A stretch of DNA of 49,968 bases from positions 1 to 49,968 of the IMG/VR virus record IMGVR_UViG_3300049793_000122; one strand, 5' to 3'. The position numbers and the translations under genes were made by a program. The DNA comes from a virus. A model generated the notes under the pieces. That model was not told where the DNA came from. It searched no databases and saw nothing but the letters and a program-made list of their open reading frames with translations. Of this stretch, positions 14,581 through 21,514 are shown one piece after another; positions within the stretch are counted from its first letter, which is position 1, and every line of letters starts with the position of its first letter.

Positions 14581-15590
14581 TACCTCGCTCCCACGCGCTG
14601 GACATGCGTCCGCTTGATCGACATGGCGAGCGCCTGGCTGTCCTCGTCGCCTTCGAACTTGGACAGCGGGTCAGCATCGTTCCAGACTTCGGCGATCTCG
14701 GCGGCAGTGGTTGCGGCCTCCATCGCCGTTTCGAGCCGGGTGAAATAATCGCCGAGGGTTTCAGTCTCCTCGATAATGGCGTCCGTCGCCTCGCCGGTTT
14801 CTGTGACAGTCTCGCGCTCGTCGATGATCTCGCCGGTTTCGGCGTCGACGACTTCGGCATGGTGAGCGATCTGCTGCGACGGCGGGACGGGCGGCTTGGG
14901 CGGGACAGGCGGCGCACTGTGTTCGATCACAGCGCCTTCCAGTGACCGGCCTTCCATCTCCTCGGCGGCGTAGGTATTGCCAAGTTCTTCCGGGAATGCC
15001 TTGCGCAGCGCCGCGGCCTCGACGCACTTGTCCAGTTGTCCGCGCGGCCGCTTCGCCCACATGTCGTTCGGAACTTCCGACTTGCCGATCGATGCGTAGG
15101 TTTCTTCCCAGAAGACTTTCGCGTGATAGGCCGATTTTTGGCCGGCGACGATGCGATAGACAATGACCGAAGCCCATTCGGGGAACCGGACTTTCTTCGT
15201 CATGGTGCTTTCGTTCTGGCCGCTGCCGACCGAACCGCTGAAAGAGCGTTCAAGCATCGGGCCGAACTCAACCGCGTCGATGCCGGCATACTGCCCGGTG
15301 CGGCTGGCCGTGGTGCGGATCTCGGCAATGCCAGGCCAGACCGTTTCGACCATCGCCTTCTTGGTCGACGACCACATGGGGACGATGTGAACAGGCTTCT
15401 TGAAGATGTCGAGGTTGCGCTTGCGGCAGTAGGCCAGTGCCATCATGACAGCCTCGACAGACTTGGCGGCCGGGAAAATCTGGTCGACTAGCACCCGCCA
15501 TTCCGCCGGCGCGATTTCGAACTCCTTGGCGACCGCCGCCGGGATCGGCATGCGGGACGGCTGGATGGTGGCTATGGCGTTCATGGTCAT
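14580..15590 (-). CDS. bet: Bet/RecT-type single-strand annealing protein
   Basis: A 336-residue protein. The core (residues 8-235) carries the Bet family pattern: ALAYCRKRNLDIFKKPVHIV, TVWPGIAEIRTTA, YAGID, KVFWEETYA and LDKCVEAAALRKAFPEELG. The C-terminal 90 residues are acidic and Pro-rich. It anneals complementary single strands in phage recombination and concatemer formation. ATG 15590 overlaps the upstream stop and has AGGGAT five bases before it. No lambda Exo-type partner nuclease was recognised nearby. Confidence 0.88.
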   Translation of the reverse strand: MTMNAIATIQPSRMPIPAAVAKEFEIAPAEWRVLVDQIFPAAKSVEAVMMALAYCRKRNLDIFKKPVHIVPMWSSTKKAMVETVWPGIAEIRTTASRTGQYAGIDAVEFGPMLERSFSGSVGSGQNESTMTKKVRFPEWASVIVYRIVAGQKSAYHAKVFWEETYASIGKSEVPNDMWAKRPRGQLDKCVEAAALRKAFPEELGNTYAAEEMEGRSLEGAVIEHSAPPVPPKPPVPPSQQIAHHAEVVDAETGEIIDERETVTETGEATDAIIEETETLGDYFTRLETAMEAATTAAEIAEVWNDADPLSKFEGDEDSQALAMSIKRTHVQRVGAR

Positions 15591-15820
15591 TTGATCCCTA
15601 TGGTGTGCGGCAGTGGGTATGGTTCGCTGCGATGGCCGGACGGATTCCAGCAAGTCGTTTCGCCGACCTGCGCCTTCTGCGCACCGCCCAAGAACTTTGC
15701 TGTGTCTGGATATTTGGCCTTGAGGATGTCGATCATTGAACCGCCGGACCACAGGTCGAACGTCGTAATGCACTTGCAGCGATCAGCGGTTCCTGCTTCC
15801 GTAAGTCCGGTCATATCCAT
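15587..15820 (-). CDS. Hypothetical small early protein
   Basis: A 77-residue protein with CKCITTFDLWSGGSMIDILK followed by KYPDTAKFLGGAQKAQVGE. It sits between Bet and the coiled-coil protein and overlaps Bet by 4 bp. No family recognised. Confidence 0.55.
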   Translation of the reverse strand: MDMTGLTEAGTADRCKCITTFDLWSGGSMIDILKAKYPDTAKFLGGAQKAQVGETTCWNPSGHRSEPYPLPHTIGIK

Positions 15821-15822
15821 GG

Positions 15823-16932
15823 TCAGATGACCTTTTCCTGTTCTTTGACTTCCATGCCGTCGAACGGCATACCGGCCTTGGCGGCTCGCTGCGCAAGCCT
15901 GTCGATCTCGGCGATGAAATCGGGATGCTTCATGGCAACGAGCGCTGCCGCGGCCTTCGCATAGTCGGTCACCACGCCGACCTTCTCTGTCCGCAGCGAT
16001 GTCTTGGCGCCAGTGCGGCCGACAGAGACGGAGCGGGCCTGTGCTTCGCGCTCGGCATCAGCCAGGCGCTTGGCGGCTTCCTCTGCCGTCTTGCGCAGTT
16101 CCTCGGCTTCCTCAGTGCTAGGTCCATCAGCCGGGCCAGCGTCGGCCTCCCTCGCCGATGCCGCTTCCTGTGCCATACGGGCGGCCTCAGCGGCTTCCTC
16201 GGCCTCGCGGCGTATCTTTGCCGCTTCGGCCAATGCTGCTTGCTGGCGGGCGTTCTCCTCGTCGCGTTTTTGCTTCAGGAATGCCTCGACACCGCACCGC
16301 GCCTTTTCGATCATGATGACCGGATCGCTGTCCTTGTCGTGTGCTAGATAGCGGTACTTCTCATCGATCTGGCGCGACTGCAGCAAGACTGGTGCCTTCT
16401 CCGCCGTGAACATCAAACCGGCGCGCGACTTGATCTTCATGATCCGGTCCTTCCAGATCGATACGCGGTCGGCATCGGCCTGGGTCTTGACGCCTTTCTT
16501 CAGGGCTTCCTCAAGCTGTTCCTTCTCACCGATGTACTCGATGCGGAGCGCTTCCAGTTGATCCGCGTCACCGCTGTTGTCGCCAATTGTCGGGGCTGGC
16601 GGCTCGTCATCGAATCCCTTGCCGTCGACCGCAGCCTGGTATTGTTCGTAGCTGATCGGATTGGTGGCGCAGTAGGTCCACACATCATCGGCGTGAACCT
16701 CTTTGCCATTCCGATAGGCGACGAGATCGGTGGAGCTTTCCGGAAAGAAGATGGCGATCGGCTCCCACTGCCCGCCTTTCGAACGAGCTCGAAAATATCC
16801 TTGGCTCGGCTCATGGTGGAGCGGGATGGATTTGCCGATCTCAGCCGGCGACTTGAGCGCGGCAAAATACCAGGCCCATGGATCCACAATCTTCGCGGCA
16901 ACGGCGCCGGCCTGCTGAAACGTGTCGGTCAT
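15823..16932 (-). CDS. Large coiled-coil early protein next to Bet
   Basis: A 369-residue protein. The N-terminal 110 residues include WYFAALKSPAEIGK and FFPESSTDLVAYRNG. The centre is a long charged coiled coil (about residues 125-310, with a very Ala/Glu-rich stretch at 225-300). The C-terminus is helical and ends in KEQEKVI. Proteins of this shape often accompany RecT/Bet in phage operons. A structural or recombination-mediator role is possible, but no family was recognised. Confidence 0.65.
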   Translation of the reverse strand: MTDTFQQAGAVAAKIVDPWAWYFAALKSPAEIGKSIPLHHEPSQGYFRARSKGGQWEPIAIFFPESSTDLVAYRNGKEVHADDVWTYCATNPISYEQYQAAVDGKGFDDEPPAPTIGDNSGDADQLEALRIEYIGEKEQLEEALKKGVKTQADADRVSIWKDRIMKIKSRAGLMFTAEKAPVLLQSRQIDEKYRYLAHDKDSDPVIMIEKARCGVEAFLKQKRDEENARQQAALAEAAKIRREAEEAAEAARMAQEAASAREADAGPADGPSTEEAEELRKTAEEAAKRLADAEREAQARSVSVGRTGAKTSLRTEKVGVVTDYAKAAAALVAMKHPDFIAEIDRLAQRAAKAGMPFDGMEVKEQEKVI

Positions 16933-17297
16933 AGCTTGACCTCGATGATGCGATCGGCAGGGACGAGCCGCGAAAGCGTGTCCACAGGATGCTCACGGCG
17001 CCCGTGGGTGCCTTCGACGACGTCGATGGTTTCGCCGTATGTTGCGACAGCCTTGCGCGCAGCGGCCTCGTAGTCGGCCTCCGCTTCGGCCGCAGTCGGC
17101 ATGTCAGGGAATTGCCGATAGCCTTCCGACTTGTAGGCGTCCAGCGTCGGCGCATGGATAAGCTCATGCGTCCAGATCGGCGCGCCGAACAGATGGGATG
17201 CGATTTCCTGGACGCGCGAATAACTGATGTCCTCGCATAAGCCGATGCCAGTCAGGCATGTGGCAACGTGCAGCGTCGGAAAGGTTTTGGTATTCAC
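16929..17297 (-). CDS. DUF7736-like early protein
   Basis: A 122-residue protein with VATCLTGIGLCEDISYSRVQ followed by HLFGAPIWTHELIH, similar to small phage proteins of the DUF7736 type. Its GTG start at 17297 is confirmed by AGGAGG seven bases upstream, one of the strongest ribosome sites in the operon. Function unknown. Confidence 0.65.
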   Translation of the reverse strand: MNTKTFPTLHVATCLTGIGLCEDISYSRVQEIASHLFGAPIWTHELIHAPTLDAYKSEGYRQFPDMPTAAEAEADYEAAARKAVATYGETIDVVEGTHGRREHPVDTLSRLVPADRIIEVKL

Positions 17298-17360
17298 GGC
17301 ATTTCCTCCTGAATTTTCTGCCAGCGCCAGCGGCGTTGAGGTCTTTGGTGAGGTGGTCAG

Positions 17361-17681
17361 TCATGGCCCGCTCCCATGCTTCGGAACTAGGCGACCAACA
17401 TCCTCGACAAGAACAGCGCGAATATTGGCTTCGAAGTCAGCCTGCGCGGCGGCTTTGGCGGCTTCGATAGTCAGGTGTTCCGTGAAGACAAACTCGTCTC
17501 CGTCTTCGGCTCCCCAAAGCAGATAGCCCATGTTGTCAGGGCTCTTGATGCGCACGAGTTGCCGGTTGCTGATGTGGTATCGTCCACCGACGCCATGAGC
17601 GACAAGGATGCTGCTGTCTTCCATGTCCTGCGGATGATCGGTCGGCTCGTACCAGTCGAGCGGCTTGATGGTGATCGTCAT
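17361..17681 (-). CDS. Small early protein, paralogous domain (IKPLDW type)
   Basis: A 106-residue protein starting MTITIKPLDWYEP and ending with AAKAAAQADFEANIRAVL. The same framework occurs in residues 66-145 of the protein at 9128-10351. ATG 17681 is preferred to an overlapping GTG at 17684. Function unknown. Confidence 0.6.
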   Translation of the reverse strand: MTITIKPLDWYEPTDHPQDMEDSSILVAHGVGGRYHISNRQLVRIKSPDNMGYLLWGAEDGDEFVFTEHLTIEAAKAAAQADFEANIRAVLVEDVGRLVPKHGSGP

Positions 17682-17881
17682 CACGCGGCTTCCTTGGTGC
17701 GCAGGTCCAGCATCGCGGCTTCGATGCCATGGTCCACTGTCGCGCCTTCGCCAAATCCGCAGATTTCAAAATCCGGGTGGACGTAGACCGCAAACGGCTT
17801 TTCGCGGTTCGGCCAAACACCGACCGACATCATGAGCAAGCCATGCTTGACGCAGAGCGCCTTCAATACCTGTTCCATCAT
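17681..17881 (-). CDS. Hypothetical small early protein
   Basis: A 66-residue protein (MMEQVLKALCVKHGLLMMS, later YVHPDFEICGFGEGAT). It overlaps both neighbours by 1-4 bases. No family recognised. Confidence 0.55.
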   Translation of the reverse strand: MMEQVLKALCVKHGLLMMSVGVWPNREKPFAVYVHPDFEICGFGEGATVDHGIEAAMLDLRTKEAA

Positions 17882-18042
17882 GCGGCCTCCTGTTGGTGAG
17901 CGCGATCTGCTGCAGCGCGGCGCACAATGCGCTCTGCCTCGTCGGCATCGACGCCTGCCGTGAGCAACATTTCGTACCAGTGAAACCGGCGTTCCCAGTC
18001 GGTCTGGAAACGGAGCAGGCGGGCGGCGTCGAGAATGTCCAT
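17878..18042 (-). CDS. Hypothetical small early protein
   Basis: A 54-residue helical protein. ATG 18042 (MDILDAARLLRFQ) is chosen because GGGAGGG lies seven bases upstream. Contains WERRFHWYEMLLTAGVDADE. No family recognised. Confidence 0.55.
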   Translation of the reverse strand: MDILDAARLLRFQTDWERRFHWYEMLLTAGVDADEAERIVRRAAADRAHQQEAA

Positions 18043-18043
18043 T

Positions 18044-18325
18044 TCATGCCCTCCCAAAAGCGCCAGCACGGCGCATTGCAGCAGTCCGGTTGATGCGGTA
18101 TTCTGGCGCTTCGTCTTCCTCGGGGAAGAAATCCGCCGTCACGTCCCTGACGATCTCGCCCTCAGTGACGCGGTGAACATGAACCGAAGCAGGGTTCTTC
18201 GAATACGAGACGAGTTCGCGAGCATCGTCGGCGCCGACCATCGCTTCTGTCAGCTTGGCGGCGATCGCTTCCCGCGCCATACCGGCGAAATCAACACCGG
18301 GCATTTCAAAACTCATCGAGGCCAT
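18044..18325 (-). CDS. Hypothetical early protein
   Basis: A 93-residue protein starting at ATG 18325 after GGAGACGGAAG. It has an Ala-rich helix (MAREAIAAKLTEAM), then an acidic patch (FFPEEDEAPEY) and a basic end. Function unknown. Confidence 0.55.
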   Translation of the reverse strand: MASMSFEMPGVDFAGMAREAIAAKLTEAMVGADDARELVSYSKNPASVHVHRVTEGEIVRDVTADFFPEEDEAPEYRINRTAAMRRAGAFGRA

Positions 18326-18366
18326 CTTCCGTCTCCATTGCAGCGGTATTCAGTCTTGTGTGGGGT

Positions 18367-19092
18367 TCAGGCGGCGACAGCTTCGGTAAGCTCCAGCCAC
18401 ACGCAGCCGGGTGCCTTCATGTCGATCAGCATTTGCACAACGTCTTCCGCGAACTCGCTCAGAACCTTGTCGCGGATTTCGGCGCGGTCGGCGTAGGCGT
18501 CGGCGGAGGCGGAGGCGTAGGCGGAGGCGTCGGCGTAGGCGTAGGCGTAGGCGGAGGCGTCGGCGTCGGCGTAGGCGGAGGCGTAGGCGGAGGCGTAGGC
18601 GGAGGCGGAGGCGGAGGCGTCCCTTGCTACGTCTCGCGCTTCACGAGCGGCTTCCTTGGTGCCGTCCTTCTCGCAGCGCAGCGCCGCGTCCAGAAGCTTG
18701 GCCTTGTGGGTACTATCGGGATGGCAGGAAGCCGCAGCCCGCAGTGCGATCGGCACTTGCTTACGAATGGCGAGGTCCACAAGACGGCGCGAAAATTCCT
18801 TCGGGTCCAGATTGTCCTTGCTGCCGAGCTGGGCTACGGCGAGCCGGCGAAGGCCGAGAGCGCGGGCTGCATTCGAAGACCACGAACTGTCGTTCAGCCG
18901 GATTTTCAGCGAGCGAAGCAAGGGCGAAACACACTTCGGATCGTCCCCATGCGGCAGGCCGAGTGCGAAACACACGGCTGCCTCAACGCACATCTCACCC
19001 GGCTTCGGCGAACCGAGCCCGCTGGAAAGGCCGGCGTCTACAACTTCAAGAACCTTGCGGGCTACGTCGCGGGTGATTTCGATTTTGGTCAT
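18367..19092 (-). CDS. First gene of leftward operon: helical protein with Ala/Tyr/Ser repeat region
   Basis: A 241-residue protein. Residues 1-155 are helical with no recognised fold. Residues 156-200 alternate Ala with Ser, Tyr or Asp, encoded by a hexanucleotide repeat tract. The tail (residues 201-241) is helical and acidic (FAEDVVQMLIDMKAPG). The ATG follows GGAG with good spacing and lies about 45 bases downstream of the presumed leftward promoter under OL1. Similar Ala-rich repeat proteins occur in other phages without known function. Confidence 0.65.
   Translation of the reverse strand: MTKIEITRDVARKVLEVVDAGLSSGLGSPKPGEMCVEAAVCFALGLPHGDDPKCVSPLLRSLKIRLNDSSWSSNAARALGLRRLAVAQLGSKDNLDPKEFSRRLVDLAIRKQVPIALRAAASCHPDSTHKAKLLDAALRCEKDGTKEAAREARDVARDASASASAYASAYASAYADADASAYAYAYADASAYASASADAYADRAEIRDKVLSEFAEDVVQMLIDMKAPGCVWLELTEAVAA
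18486..18621 (+). repeat. Degenerate hexanucleotide repeat tract (GGCGNA/GGCGTC)
   Basis: About 22 near-continuous 6-bp units of GGCGTA, GGCGGA and GGCGTC on the plus strand. The gene on the minus strand reads them as an alternating Ala-Ser/Tyr/Asp segment. Because the unit is 6 bp, expansion or contraction keeps the frame. Confidence 0.85.
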
Positions 19093-19142
19093 GTCCGTCT
19101 CCAGTTGCCGCCAAATGGCGACGTGTGCTTGGTCTGCTGGAG

Positions 19143-19148
19143 ATATTA
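19143..19148 (-). promoter_or_regulatory. Candidate leftward early promoter PL (-10)
   Basis: TAATAT on the minus strand, 17 bp from the -35 position with the operator OL1 exactly filling the spacer. The -35 itself is weak. Start of transcription would be near 19136, giving a short leader before the first leftward gene at 19092. Confidence 0.45.
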
Positions 19149-19165
19149 GTGGCAGAAAATGCGAC
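19149..19165 (+). promoter_or_regulatory. Operator OL1 (GTnGCA-N5-TGCnAC)
   Basis: GTGGCA-GAAAA-TGCGAC matches the dyad consensus in both arms. The same 17-bp pattern occurs at 19192, 21242 (partial) and 21276, at both ends of the repressor region. Confidence 0.7.
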
Positions 19166-19191
19166 TAACCGCAATAGGTAAAACGAAGAAA

Positions 19192-19208
19192 GTTGCAGAA
19201 AGTGCCAC
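19192..19208 (+). promoter_or_regulatory. Operator OL2 (GTnGCA-N5-TGCnAC)
   Basis: GTTGCA-GAAAG-TGCCAC. Both arms match, and it is almost the inverse of OR2 (21276-21292). Its centre is 43 bp from that of OL1, about four helical turns, which suits cooperative binding. Confidence 0.7.
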
Positions 19209-19239
19209 AAAGAATTTGCGTCACTTAGAACCGCGTGGC

Positions 19240-19275
19240 AAAAGAAAAGCCCCGGCGGGATGATCCGACCGGGGC
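19240..19275 (-). terminator. Rho-independent terminator of the leftward lysogenic operon
   Basis: On the minus strand, stem GCCCCGG (19275-19269) pairs with CCGGGGC (19255-19249), followed by TTTTCTTTT (19248-19240). It would end transcripts coming from the repressor operon before they reach OL and the early leftward genes. Confidence 0.8.
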
Positions 19276-19641
19276 GCGCAACAACAGAACTCGAATGGAT
19301 AAGTCAGCAGTTATGTATCACGGCGATCAGACCGGAACAACTGCAAAAGCCGTTGCGCGGCGCAAAAATCACAAACTGTTGTGTCTGCTCGGTGGTTCCC
19401 GGCAACAGGTGGTGTTCAGCGCGCGAAAGCGGCGATCTTCCAAGGGACTTGGCTCGCCAGCTACGATCAGTCCGGAAACACAATCCCAAGCGGTGGCCTT
19501 CTGCCAGGCTCAGAAGGAATCAAAAAATTGCGCGGAACCGTGGCCCATAGGACGCGCGGCCTTGAGAAGCTCGGCAACCCCGAGAACGGTGGAGAGCGGC
19601 GTTTGACATCAGCGGGCTGACCTCCCGTCTGTCGAACGACG

Positions 19642-19780
19642 TAGCGGCGCCGAAAAAAGCCGCTAGCGGAACGTGCAGGGACAATGCACGGCCCCGTCAT
19701 GGGGAAGGGATACCAAGTACGCGGGACTTCGGTCCTTCCTGTGGTCGGGGACTTGAGCGGGCCGGCGCCCATACCTCAAG
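19642..19780 (+). ncRNA. Candidate structured RNA: five tandem hairpins (strand uncertain)
   Basis: Five perfect short stems follow one another: TAGCGGC/GCCGCTA (19642-19665), CGTGCA/TGCACG (19672-19690), CCCC/GGGG (19692-19704), GGAC-TTCG-GTCC (19724-19735, a UUCG tetraloop on the plus strand) and CTTGAG/CTCAAG enclosing GGGC/GCCC (19752-19780). They lie in the 604-bp stretch 19276-19879, where I can support no protein gene on either strand. The UUCG loop favours the plus strand; the downstream terminator on the other strand favours minus. Pairing is seen; a functional RNA is inferred. Confidence 0.4.
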
Positions 19781-19879
19781 GCGGAAAGGGCAGAGCTATG
19801 CAGAGAGAAAGGAAGAGCGCTATGTGGAAATGGCTAAAGCGGCGGCTCGGAAACTCAAGCGAACGCAACGGTCTCACAA

Positions 19880-20239
19880 TCAATCAGACGATGGTTGCTG
19901 CTTTCGTTTGAAGGCGTCGTCTATATCCCTGAATAGGAAAGGCGTGACTAATGCCCCATAAATTTTCCGCCAGAACCGAATATACCAGTAAAGCGCGAGG
20001 CCGCCTGACACTCCGAGAAGTCCAACGGCTGCGAGAAGAGTGGCGCCGTGCATTCGTTGGAAAAGGTCTATGGCAAATCCTTCAACTGTCTCTGGCGCGA
20101 TTTGCCAAAACCACGCGGCGGTCAGGAAAACCACGATCAGCGCCAAGTGAAACACCGCGCAAGCGAGCCACATGATCACCAGCGAGAGCCGCCCTAGCAG
20201 CGAATGCAGAAATTCGAACGGCTGGATTATATCCTCCAT
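19880..20239 (-). CDS. Membrane protein in the rexB position
   Basis: A 119-residue protein with about two long membrane segments (near residues 17-45 and 66-88), a conserved-looking aromatic loop (LYWYIRFWRKIYGALV) and a charged C-terminus. No ribosome site is obvious at ATG 20239. It is the last recognisable gene of the leftward operon that begins with the repressor and would therefore be expressed in the lysogen. By position it is the counterpart of lambda RexB. Exclusion of other phages is a guess from context. Confidence 0.65.
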   Translation of the reverse strand: MEDIIQPFEFLHSLLGRLSLVIMWLACAVFHLALIVVFLTAAWFWQIAPETVEGFAIDLFQRMHGATLLAAVGLLGVSGGLALYWYIRFWRKIYGALVTPFLFRDIDDAFKRKQQPSSD

Positions 20240-20265
20240 GCGATTGAGCGTTTAGCTTGCTGCGC

Positions 20266-20685
20266 TCATGGCGCCATGTCGAGTATTGGTAAGCCGGCTC
20301 CACGACACGAACCGCCGATCATCAGAGCAGCGTTCGGAGATTGGTCCCCGGTCGCCACCAACTGGAATTGCCCTGTAGTTGGGGAAAGCTTTCCTTCGAA
20401 CGGTTGCATCCCAACGTATCCTCCGAAGCTGTTTTTGGAATTCACATAGCCGCAAGCGACGATCTCGTTCTGGCCTTGCCATACGCGCTGGCCGGCGATG
20501 ATCGTTCCAAACATGGCTGAGTACGGGTCTTTCATCCCATGGCGCACGCCATTCTCGATTGCGGTTCTAATCTCCGGGGTGAGGTCGATGCGCTGGACCG
20601 GATAGAGCTGCTGTTGCTGTCCAGATGCCACACATCCACCCAAAAGCGCGACAAGCGCTAAAAATCCAAAAGTCGAACGGCGCAT
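20266..20685 (-). CDS. Lipoprotein in the rexA position
   Basis: A 139-residue lipoprotein with signal MRRSTFGFLALVALLGGC (lipobox LLGGC) followed by a periplasmic domain containing KDPYSAMFGTIIAGQ, ACGYVNSKNSFGGYVGM and PFEGKL. The motif pair resembles a small lipoprotein family seen in rhizobial genomes and phages. ATG 20685 is chosen over GTG 20697 because GGAGG then has proper spacing. It sits between repressor and membrane protein, so it should be made in lysogens and could alter the cell surface. Confidence 0.75.
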   Translation of the reverse strand: MRRSTFGFLALVALLGGCVASGQQQQLYPVQRIDLTPEIRTAIENGVRHGMKDPYSAMFGTIIAGQRVWQGQNEIVACGYVNSKNSFGGYVGMQPFEGKLSPTTGQFQLVATGDQSPNAALMIGGSCRGAGLPILDMAP

Positions 20686-20776
20686 CATCCCCTCCACTGT
20701 AACCCAGACAACGACCCGGCCATTCTACTGCTCCTATGGCAAATCCACAGACCCATCGGTGCAGCCAAGGCTGATC

Positions 20777-21205
20777 TTAGTTGCGGGTTCCAGTCCGCAT
20801 AGGCAGTGTCAATTCCACGATGGTCTTCAGTTTCTTGACGTCCTCGGGATCGCTTTGTTGGATTCTGCGAGCAATCCAGTCGAGGTCGGGGTGACGCAGA
20901 AGCCCACTCGGGTCTGGTTCGTTGGTCTCGACATCACAAATTTCAAGCGCGCCAGCAATCCGCTTCTGCATGGCCGCTTGCGGGAGCTGCCCTTTGAGCC
21001 ACCGATAGACCTGGCTCTTGTCTACTGCCGGAAGGGACGTGTCGCCTTCGTTCAAGATGCGCAACAGGTCCATGGCATCCATCTCCCGCATCTCGAGCCA
21101 TTCGTTGATGAAATGGGGCCTGTTGGGTGTCTTTTGCTGATGGATCTTGCTGACTGGCTTTTCGTTGCCCGTCATTTCCTTCGGATTGTTTCTCGGTTTT
21201 CCCAT
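20777..21205 (-). CDS. Lysogeny repressor (XRE-type HTH)
   Basis: A 142-residue protein. Residues 28-90 fit an HTH domain: RPHFINEWLEMREMDAMDLL, then SLPAVDKSQVYRWLKGQLPQ as the recognition region, then AAMQKRIAGALEI. The C-terminal part ends in a helix (DPEDVKKLKTIVELTLP) that may serve dimerisation. It lacks a LexA-like peptidase domain, so induction would not follow RecA-driven self-cleavage. ATG 21205 lies 8 bases after TAAAAT, implying a leaderless or near-leaderless mRNA. It is divergent from the cro-like gene. Confidence 0.75.
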   Translation of the reverse strand: MGKPRNNPKEMTGNEKPVSKIHQQKTPNRPHFINEWLEMREMDAMDLLRILNEGDTSLPAVDKSQVYRWLKGQLPQAAMQKRIAGALEICDVETNEPDPSGLLRHPDLDWIARRIQQSDPEDVKKLKTIVELTLPMRTGTRN

Positions 21206-21206
21206 G

Positions 21207-21223
21207 GTGGCAGATTTTACCAA
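21207..21223 (+). promoter_or_regulatory. Possible operator OR3 (half site)
   Basis: GTGGCA-GATTT-TACCAA has a perfect left arm and a poor right arm. It overlaps the -10 region of the repressor promoter, where a third operator would serve autoregulation as OR3 does in lambda. Confidence 0.35.
21214..21219 (-). promoter_or_regulatory. Repressor promoter (PRM-like) -10
   Basis: TAAAAT on the minus strand, 8 bases before the repressor ATG. The -35 position (21237-21242) reads GCGACG, a poor match, and abuts OR1. A weak -35 next to an operator suggests activation by bound repressor. Confidence 0.5.
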
Positions 21224-21241
21224 TCAGCCAAAAAACCGTCG

Positions 21242-21258
21242 CCTGCACAAAATGCGAC
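21242..21258 (+). promoter_or_regulatory. Operator OR1 (partial consensus)
   Basis: CCTGCA-CAAAA-TGCGAC. The right arm is identical to that of OL1 and the left arm matches 4 of 6. It covers the -35 positions of both divergent promoters. Confidence 0.55.
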
Positions 21259-21268
21259 GTAGGGACTT

Positions 21269-21274
21269 TACAAT
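21269..21274 (+). promoter_or_regulatory. Rightward early promoter (PR-like) -10
   Basis: TACAAT on the plus strand, between OR1 and OR2. The start of transcription would fall inside OR2, so bound repressor would block it. The -35 is weak (TGCACA at 21244, spacing 19). Confidence 0.45.
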
Positions 21275-21275
21275 A

Positions 21276-21292
21276 GTTGCACTTTCTGCCAC
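21276..21292 (+). promoter_or_regulatory. Operator OR2 (GTnGCA-N5-TGCnAC)
   Basis: GTTGCA-CTTTC-TGCCAC, both arms matching. It lies just before the cro-like start codon at 21302, and its centre is 34 bp from OR1. Confidence 0.7.
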
Positions 21293-21301
21293 CAATAGCG
21301 A

Positions 21302-21514
21302 ATGACCGAAGAAAAGCAACCTTTCGCCAAGTTCCGCAAAGAGGCCGGGCTGACCATCGCCCAAGCCGCTGAAAAGTTTCGCGTGGACCGCACGACCATC
21401 ATTCGATGGGAGAAGGGCGACCCGATGATTCCGCTCAAGCGGCTGGAGGATGCGAAGAAGATTCTCGCCGCCTCCGTGCGGGAACTGCGCCCGGACCTGT
21501 TCGAGGCAGCCTAA
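21302..21514 (+). CDS. Cro-like XRE-family HTH regulator
   Basis: A 70-residue protein that is little more than one HTH: FAKFRKEAGLTIAQAAEKF, then VDRTTIIRWEKGDPMIPLK, typical of XRE domains. It is divergent from the repressor gene with OR between them, so it is the natural Cro counterpart. No ribosome site is seen before the ATG, which lies about 22 bases from the presumed transcription start. Its stop overlaps the stop of the next gene on the opposite strand. Confidence 0.8.
   Translation: MTEEKQPFAKFRKEAGLTIAQAAEKFRVDRTTIIRWEKGDPMIPLKRLEDAKKILAASVRELRPDLFEAA

Noticed and set aside
17164-17364. 66-codon minus-strand frame overlapping the gene at 16929-17297
   Set aside because: Only the first 22 codons are outside the confident gene, which has its own strong AGGAGG. 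The rest is out of frame with it.
18486-18621. CRISPR-like array
   Set aside because: Units are 6 bp without spacers and lie inside a coding frame.
18358-19149. Gly/Val-rich plus-strand frames across the hexamer tract
   Set aside because: They are artefacts of the repeat. The minus-strand gene has a good start, ribosome site and operon context.
19235-19911. Plus-strand frames (123 and 75 codons) in the gap after the lysogenic operon
   Set aside because: Starts lack ribosome sites, the first crosses the terminator hairpin, and composition is unlike neighbouring proteins. Kept as non-coding with a candidate RNA.
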